A stretch of DNA of 64,000 bases from Edaphocola flava (GTDB lineage Bacteria; Bacteroidota; Bacteroidia; Chitinophagales; Chitinophagaceae), in assembly GCF_004118155.1 (NCBI RefSeq), contig NZ_SAIQ01000005.1:248001-312000 (forward strand), written 5' to 3'. The notes under the pieces were generated by a model. It did not search any database, had not been told where the DNA came from, and was given only the letters and a program-made list of their open reading frames with translations. The first letter of the stretch is position 1, and the number at the start of each line of letters is the position of its first letter. Below, piece after piece: positions 59,459-64,000 of the stretch. The position numbers were made by a program, and so were the translations under genes.

Positions 59459-60124
59459 TTACTCACTCAGTAAGCCATCTTTTATGGTCAGGATGCGGTC
59501 TGCAACCTGTGCCGCAATTTCCTGGTCATGGGTAATCATAATAATCGTTTTGCCTCTTGTCTTTAAGGAGAGCAGAATATCCAGTATTTCCTGTGTAGTA
59601 GCAGAGTCCAGATTTCCAGTTGGTTCATCCGCCAGCAGTACCTTGGGGTCATTGACCAGGGCCCTGGCAATAGCTACCCGCTGTGCCTCACCGCCCGAAA
59701 GCTCATTGGCCTTATGTTGCATCCTGTCGCCTAGTCCGACCATCTCCAATGCCTGTTGTGCCTTTTGCTTTCGCGCTGCTGTTGAATAGCCCGCAAAGAT
59801 CAGCGGTAACATCACATTCTCCAGTGCCGTTTTAGAAAAAATGAGGTTGAAGGATTGAAATATGATGCCTATGTTATTCAATCGATGCTGTGCATACTGA
59901 TTGGCATTGAAAGAGCTGATATCCGTTCCTTCAAACAGGATCTTGCCGGATGTTGCGGTATCCAATCCTGCAAGCAGATTCAGCAGTGTTGATTTTCCCG
60001 AACCCGATTTGCCGACAATCGCCACAAATTCCCCTTGCTGTATCGTACAGCTGATATTGTTGGAGGCTGCAATCTGGTGCGGCCCTTTACTATATATTTT
60101 ATTGACCGAGACTAATTCTATCAT
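59459..60124 (-). CDS. LolD/MacB-type ABC transporter ATP-binding protein
   Basis: The start at 60124 (MIELVSVNKIYSKGPHQIAA) is preferred. About 221 residues, all nucleotide-binding domain. Walker A is GKSGSGKSTLLN, Q-loop GIIFQSFNLIF, signature LSGGEAQRVAIARALV, Walker B VLLADEPTGNLD, and the switch His ITHDQEI. It powers the FtsX-type permease encoded 45 bases downstream. The pair forms one operon, possibly with the SRPBCC gene before it. Confidence 0.94.
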   Translation of the reverse strand: MIELVSVNKIYSKGPHQIAASNNISCTIQQGEFVAIVGKSGSGKSTLLNLLAGLDTATSGKILFEGTDISSFNANQYAQHRLNNIGIIFQSFNLIFSKTALENVMLPLIFAGYSTAARKQKAQQALEMVGLGDRMQHKANELSGGEAQRVAIARALVNDPKVLLADEPTGNLDSATTQEILDILLSLKTRGKTIIMITHDQEIAAQVADRILTIKDGLLSE

Positions 60125-60167
60125 GTCGAGATTTATATAAATGTCCAAAGCGTAAATGCCGCTTTAC

Positions 60168-60659
60168 TTAGTTATTGACACCCCGCAGTTCAGGATGTGT
60201 TTTGTTGCGCAGGTCATGCCCGTACTCGTATACCGATTTGAGGTTGGTCAGGTAAAATGTCCAGCCCTCTACACAACCAATGCGTATGCCGAATTGTGAT
60301 GCCTCATCGGTAGGAATATTATGCTGACGCAGGCGTACCAGTGTATAGTCGCCTGCAGGCTCAAGTTGTACATCGACCAGGCAGTTGCCGGCAAAGGAGA
60401 ATTGCAGGAAATTAGTACCATTGGCTTGGCGGATCTCACCATGCTCTGTCTCATCGTAAAAGTACCAGCGCCAGGCATATGTATCGCCAGTCTGTACCCT
60501 TTCCCCGGCAGCAATTGATGTGCCGTCCTTCTTCAGGTATGTACATGCTTGCAGAAACCATTTTTCTACCTGTGTTGCCTTTGTCCAGGCATCATACATA
60601 TCCTGCATTCCGGCCTTAACGGCGATTTTCAGTTCAAAAGAAGTCCAGTCTTTTGCCAT
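60168..60659 (-). CDS. SRPBCC/AHSA1-like protein
   Basis: 163 residues. The start MAKDWTSFELKIAVKAGMQD, MYDAWTKATQVEKWFLQACT is the AHSA1/START-like opening, with WKWRF-type YAWRWYFYDETEHGEIRQAN and VRLRQHNIPTDEASQFGIRI, and a C-terminal EGWTFYLTNLKSVYEYGHDL helix. Such proteins bind small hydrophobic ligands or act as Hsp90 co-factor relatives; the ligand is unknown. It precedes the ABC genes by 44 bases and follows the GNAT gene by 11, all on one strand. Confidence 0.87.
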   Translation of the reverse strand: MAKDWTSFELKIAVKAGMQDMYDAWTKATQVEKWFLQACTYLKKDGTSIAAGERVQTGDTYAWRWYFYDETEHGEIRQANGTNFLQFSFAGNCLVDVQLEPAGDYTLVRLRQHNIPTDEASQFGIRIGCVEGWTFYLTNLKSVYEYGHDLRNKTHPELRGVNN

Positions 60660-60670
60660 AAGGTGATTAT

Positions 60671-61228
60671 TTAAGCAATCAGGTTATTTTGCATCCATTC
60701 CTGTTTCAACAGGGAATAGCAGTCAGAGTCCTGGCTGATGCCATCAATTACATAGTCTTCCCGCATGGTGCCTTCGAAAGTGAAGCCATAATGGCGCAGC
60801 AGTTTTACAGAAGGTGTATTCTCCCGCCCTACCAGCGCCGCAATGCGATGCAGTCCCAGGTGCTCATAGCCATATTTCAGTACAGCATGCAGCGCTTCTT
60901 TCATATAGCCCTGTCTCTTATCTTCCTCATGATGCAATCCATAAAATAGTTCAGCGCGGCGATGGGTACTGTTCCAGGTATGAAAGCCACAATCGCCAAG
61001 GGGTAATCCGGTCTGTTTAGAGATCAGCAGGAAGAAGAACAGCGATAAGCGATTGGTTTCCATTCCGCGCTCGTGCATGTTCTGATAGTGCGGTAACCCC
61101 GACTCGTCAATACCCAAAAAAGCCATGATCTCTTCCGGAGAATGGTGTTCAAATAACTCGTGAATCTTTGCAGGATTTACGCCTTTGAGGATCAGACGCT
61201 CCGTCTGGATAATAATCGGTTCGTTCAT
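60671..61228 (-). CDS. GNAT family N-acetyltransferase (RimJ/RimL-like)
   Basis: The start at 61228 (MNEPIIIQTERLILKGVNPA) gives the standard RimJ/RimL opening; the longer frame adds 51 residues with no support. About 185 residues. RimJ-type features include TERLILKGVN, FHTWNSTHRRAELFYGLHHE, KRQGYMKEALHAVLKYGYEH then LGLHRIAALVGRENTPSVKL and LLRHYGFTFEGTMREDYV. It acetylates a protein N-terminus or a small amine. First gene of the co-directional series GNAT, SRPBCC, ABC. Confidence 0.9.
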   Translation of the reverse strand: MNEPIIIQTERLILKGVNPAKIHELFEHHSPEEIMAFLGIDESGLPHYQNMHERGMETNRLSLFFFLLISKQTGLPLGDCGFHTWNSTHRRAELFYGLHHEEDKRQGYMKEALHAVLKYGYEHLGLHRIAALVGRENTPSVKLLRHYGFTFEGTMREDYVIDGISQDSDCYSLLKQEWMQNNLIA

Positions 61229-61468
61229 CTTCTTACGCTGGTATTTTGTGCTGCATAAAATTATCGCATTTAGTCCAATAATACCGCTTTTTCTTTCCTG
61301 TATAGACATGCTTTCCGGTATAAGAACCGGCTGTAAGTCAGTGCAGTATTGAGGGCAGAGCCGGAAAGATAATGTGGGCAATATTCTACGTTGCTAACTC
61401 TGCAATGTTTGATTATCAATGGAGCGCGCATGCAGTAATTTAATCATTTTTTAAGAAAAATAAAAATG

Positions 61469-61482
61469 AATGAACGTTCATT
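61469..61482. promoter_or_regulatory. TetR-type operator palindrome
   Basis: AATGAACGTTCATT is a perfect 14-bp palindrome with AT-rich arms, preceded by an extra TGA. It lies 34 bases before the TetR gene and is the kind of site such repressors bind, probably autoregulating the operon. Confidence 0.6.
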
Positions 61483-61515
61483 TTTTGAAATTAAAAGGTT
61501 AGATTTGTTAGGACT

Positions 61516-62088
61516 ATGGTGCAAGACAAGAAACAGGCGATTTTGAAGGGCGTACTGAAACTGGTGAACCGGGTAGGTTTTTACCATATCAGTATGAAGA
61601 TGGTTGCAGCAGAAGCCGGAGTGGCTGCAGGTACCATCTATTTATATTTTAAAGGGAAAGAAGAGCTGATCAATGAGCTGTATACGATGATCGTTTCTGA
61701 ATTTAACGAAAGTGTGCTGGATGCTTACGATCAGGATAGCCCCATTAAGGAGGTATACCGTGCTATGATGTCCCGTGCAGTACTGTTCTATCTGAACAAT
61801 AAAGACTATTTCAGTTTTATAGAACAATACACCTATGCTCCTTTTCTGTTTAAGGAAAACCAGGAACAGAATTTTATGCTGCTGTTGCCTTTATATAAAA
61901 TGATGCGCGCCGGCAAGAAGCAGAAGATGATCAAAAACCTGCCCGATGCAGTATTGCTGTCGATGGTGCATGGACCTATGAACACGATGCTCAAGATGCA
62001 TTTTGCCCGTAAGACCGATCTGACGAAAGCAACGGTACAGAACAAATTTTATAATGCCTGCTGGGAGGCCATCGCAGCACATAATTAA
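61516..62088 (+). CDS. TetR/AcrR-family transcriptional regulator
   Basis: 190 residues. The DNA-binding domain is KKQAILKGVLKLVNRVGFYH, ISMKMVAAEAGVAAGTIYLY, FKGKEELINELY, the canonical TetR helix-turn-helix. The C-terminal half is helical, with a ligand pocket (YFSFIEQYTYAPFLFKENQE). It precedes a FadB-like gene by 24 bases. By analogy with FadR-type TetR regulators it may sense long-chain acyl-CoA and repress beta-oxidation genes. The operator palindrome at 61469 supports autoregulation. Confidence 0.92.
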   Translation: MVQDKKQAILKGVLKLVNRVGFYHISMKMVAAEAGVAAGTIYLYFKGKEELINELYTMIVSEFNESVLDAYDQDSPIKEVYRAMMSRAVLFYLNNKDYFSFIEQYTYAPFLFKENQEQNFMLLLPLYKMMRAGKKQKMIKNLPDAVLLSMVHGPMNTMLKMHFARKTDLTKATVQNKFYNACWEAIAAHN

Positions 62089-62112
62089 GCAAACAAATAA
62101 ACATATATAACA

Positions 62113-64000
62113 ATGACGAACAGAACCATTAAAAAAGTAGCCGTACTGGGCTCTGGTGTAATGGGCAGCCGTATAGCCTGCCACTTTGCCAATATAGGGC
62201 TGGAAGTATTGTTGCTGGATATTGTACCAAAGGATGCTCCGGAGGGCGATACAAAAGCCAGGAATAAGATAGTGAATGATGCACTGAACTTCGCACTCAA
62301 ATCAAATCCTTCGCCGATTTACAGCAAGAGATTTGCACAGCGCATTACGACGGGGAACTTTGATGACGATATGCAGCGCATCGCTGATTGCGACTGGGTT
62401 ATAGAAGTAGTCATTGAACGACTCGATATTAAAAAGCAGGTATTTGAGAAGGTAGAACACTACCGCAAACCCGGGAGCTTAATCACTTCCAATACCTCCG
62501 GTATTCCAATCCACCTGATGTCTGAAGGACGCAGTGAGGATTTTAAACAACATTTCTGTGGTACGCACTTCTTTAATCCCCCGCGTTACCTCAAGCTTTT
62601 AGAGATCATTCCGACCGGGGATACCTTACCGGAAGTGACCGACTTCCTGATGCATTACGGAGAAAAATTTCTGGGCAAGACTACCGTGCTGGCCAAAGAT
62701 ACACCAGCATTTATCGGTAACCGTATTGGTGTATTCAGTATCATGAGCCTGTTGCAATATGTCGTAAAATCGGGTATGACCATCGAAGAAGTGGATAAAC
62801 TGACCGGCCCTGTTGTAGGTCGTCCTAAATCGGCCACCTTCCGCACAGCTGACGTAGTGGGGCTCGATACGCTGGCATTGGTAGCGAATAGCCTGGTGGA
62901 GAATGTACCGGACGATGAGGCCATTGATGCCTTAAAGGTTCCGGACTTCGTCAATAAAATGATTGCAAATAAATGGCTGGGCAGTAAGACCGAACAAGGT
63001 TTCTTTAAAAAGGTAAAAGGTGAGGGCGGTAAGAGCGAGATTCATGCACTGGATCTGAATACCATGGAATACCGTCCATCCAACAAAGTGAAATTCGCCG
63101 CACTGGAAGCCAGCAAACCGGTAGACGACCTCAAACAACGACTGAAGTTATTGGTGAATTTTAAAGACAAAGCAGGCGAGTTTTACCGCGCCACTTTATA
63201 TCCATTATTTATATACTCTGCTAACCGCATTCCTGAAATTTCAGATGAACTCTATAAAATAGATGATGCCATCAAAGCCGGTTATGGCTGGGAATTAGGA
63301 CCATTCGAAACCTGGGATGCCCTGGGTGTAGCGGATACCGTTAAGGCTCTGGAAGAAGCGGGACATGCCGTTCCTGCCTGGGTTACGGAGATGTTGAGCG
63401 GAGGCCATACTGCTTTCTATAAAATAGAAAATGGTAAGCGCCTGTATTATGACATCCCTTCAAAATCATATAAAATCATTCCGGGTACAGAAGACTTCAT
63501 CCTGCTGGATAATATCCGCGAGAGCAGTACCATCTGGAAAAACAGTGGCACCACTATTACCGATCTGGGCGATGGTATCCTGAACCTGGAGTTCCATACC
63601 AAGATGAACAGCATCGGAGGTGAAGTAATAGAAGGCATTAATAAAGCCATAGACCTGGCAGAGCAACAATACAAAGGACTGGTGGTATCTAATAACGGTG
63701 CCAACTTCAGTGCCGGTGCCAATGTAGGCATGATCTTCATGATGGCTGTTGAACAGGAATTTGATGAACTGGATTTTGCCATCCGTCAGTTTCAGAACAC
63801 GATGATGCGCATTCGTTACTCTTCCATACCGGTAGTCGCCGCGCCGCATAATATGGCGCTGGGCGGGGGCTGCGAGCTTTGTCTGCATGCAGACAAGGTA
63901 GTCGCACATGCCGAAACCTATATGGGATTAGTAGAGTTTGGTGTAGGATTGATACCAGGTGGTGGCGGCACTAAAGAATTTGCTTTACGCTTGTCCGATG
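62113..64000 (+). CDS. 3-hydroxyacyl-CoA dehydrogenase/enoyl-CoA hydratase, FadB-like (right end cut)
   Basis: The frame is open from the ATG at 62113 (MTNRTIKKVAVLGSGVMGSR) to the window edge, 629 codons. The N-terminal NAD-binding domain has GSGVMGSRIACHFANIGLEV, followed by the dehydrogenase motifs VVIERLDIKKQVFEKV, TSNTSGIP, HFFNPPRYLKLLEIIP and KDTPAFIGNRIGVFSIM. A second dehydrogenase-like helical domain (IDDAIKAGYGWELGPFETWD) follows. The hydratase part begins near residue 495 with NSIGGEVIEGINKAIDLAEQ, NGANFSAGANVGMIF and ALGGGCEL. The order (dehydrogenase first, hydratase last) is opposite to E. coli FadB. The enzyme hydrates enoyl-CoA and oxidises 3-hydroxyacyl-CoA in beta-oxidation. 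Confidence 0.93.
   Translation, partial: MTNRTIKKVAVLGSGVMGSRIACHFANIGLEVLLLDIVPKDAPEGDTKARNKIVNDALNFALKSNPSPIYSKRFAQRITTGNFDDDMQRIADCDWVIEVVIERLDIKKQVFEKVEHYRKPGSLITSNTSGIPIHLMSEGRSEDFKQHFCGTHFFNPPRYLKLLEIIPTGDTLPEVTDFLMHYGEKFLGKTTVLAKDTPAFIGNRIGVFSIMSLLQYVVKSGMTIEEVDKLTGPVVGRPKSATFRTADVVGLDTLALVANSLVENVPDDEAIDALKVPDFVNKMIANKWLGSKTEQGFFKKVKGEGGKSEIHALDLNTMEYRPSNKVKFAALEASKPVDDLKQRLKLLVNFKDKAGEFYRATLYPLFIYSANRIPEISDELYKIDDAIKAGYGWELGPFETWDALGVADTVKALEEAGHAVPAWVTEMLSGGHTAFYKIENGKRLYYDIPSKSYKIIPGTEDFILLDNIRESSTIWKNSGTTITDLGDGILNLEFHTKMNSIGGEVIEGINKAIDLAEQQYKGLVVSNNGANFSAGANVGMIFMMAVEQEFDELDFAIRQFQNTMMRIRYSSIPVVAAPHNMALGGGCELCLHADKVVAHAETYMGLVEFGVGLIPGGGGTKEFALRLSD

Overview
The window is chromosomal DNA of a Bacteroidota bacterium, most likely from the Chitinophagales/Sphingobacteriia side. 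Four secreted proteins end in type IX secretion (T9SS) sorting tails. The promoters are of the Bacteroidota kind (TTG, about 19 bases, TAnnTTTG). There is an ExbB-ExbD-ExbD-TonB operon, an ECF sigma/membrane-partner/barrel trio, a YtxH-holin-like envelope operon and a Bacteroidota-type GlmM. No species can be named from the sequence alone.

Layout. 1-3.5 kb: an SDR oxidoreductase cut by the left edge, a divergent HxlR regulator and a T9SS surface protein. 3.5-11.25 kb: an AT-rich accessory island lying against the 3' end of ssrA (tmRNA). It holds a small ORF, a hypothetical gene, a frameshifted DUF6876-like pseudogene, a three-gene envelope cluster, two tandem paralogous proteins resembling the Abi-alpha family, and a tyrosine integrase broken by two frameshifts. 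Phased direct repeats sit between the integrase and ssrA. 11.2-11.7 kb: tmRNA with its promoter and terminator. 11.7-24.7 kb: core genes, namely the ECF trio, a VOC protein, a pseudouridine synthase with a long charged repeat tail, rlmN, a WYL regulator, a HAD phosphatase with thiD under a TPP riboswitch, pruA and a NarL-type two-component system. 24.8-30.4 kb: two paralogous T9SS proteins around a beta-roll adhesin-like protein, with TACTAC/GTAGTA palindromes in the promoters.

30.7-46.6 kb: an acyl-CoA carboxylase subunit, a non-coding dispersed-type repeat between two long hairpins, a fatty acid desaturase, envelope genes, an AI-2E-type permease, mutL, the TonB energy operon, glmM, a methyltransferase, an LpxL-like acyltransferase and a ketoacyl synthase. 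46.7-47.6 kb: tRNA-Asp, a small membrane ORF, a GIY-YIG nuclease and a decayed 3' copy of the same tRNA, which together look like a tRNA-linked mini-element. 47.6-64 kb: small enzymes and regulators (alpha/beta hydrolase, VOC, DHFR-like, MarR, Crp, DoxX), a large T9SS repeat protein, a MacB/FtsX-type ABC exporter, SRPBCC and GNAT proteins, and a TetR regulator ahead of a FadB-like beta-oxidation enzyme that runs off the right edge.

Convergent gene pairs are repeatedly separated by unusually long, near-perfect hairpins that probably terminate transcription from both sides. The best candidates for something little described are the tandem Abi-alpha-like pair on the ssrA island, the tRNA-Asp/GIY-YIG mini-element, and the proposed two-component control of the T9SS/beta-roll cluster.
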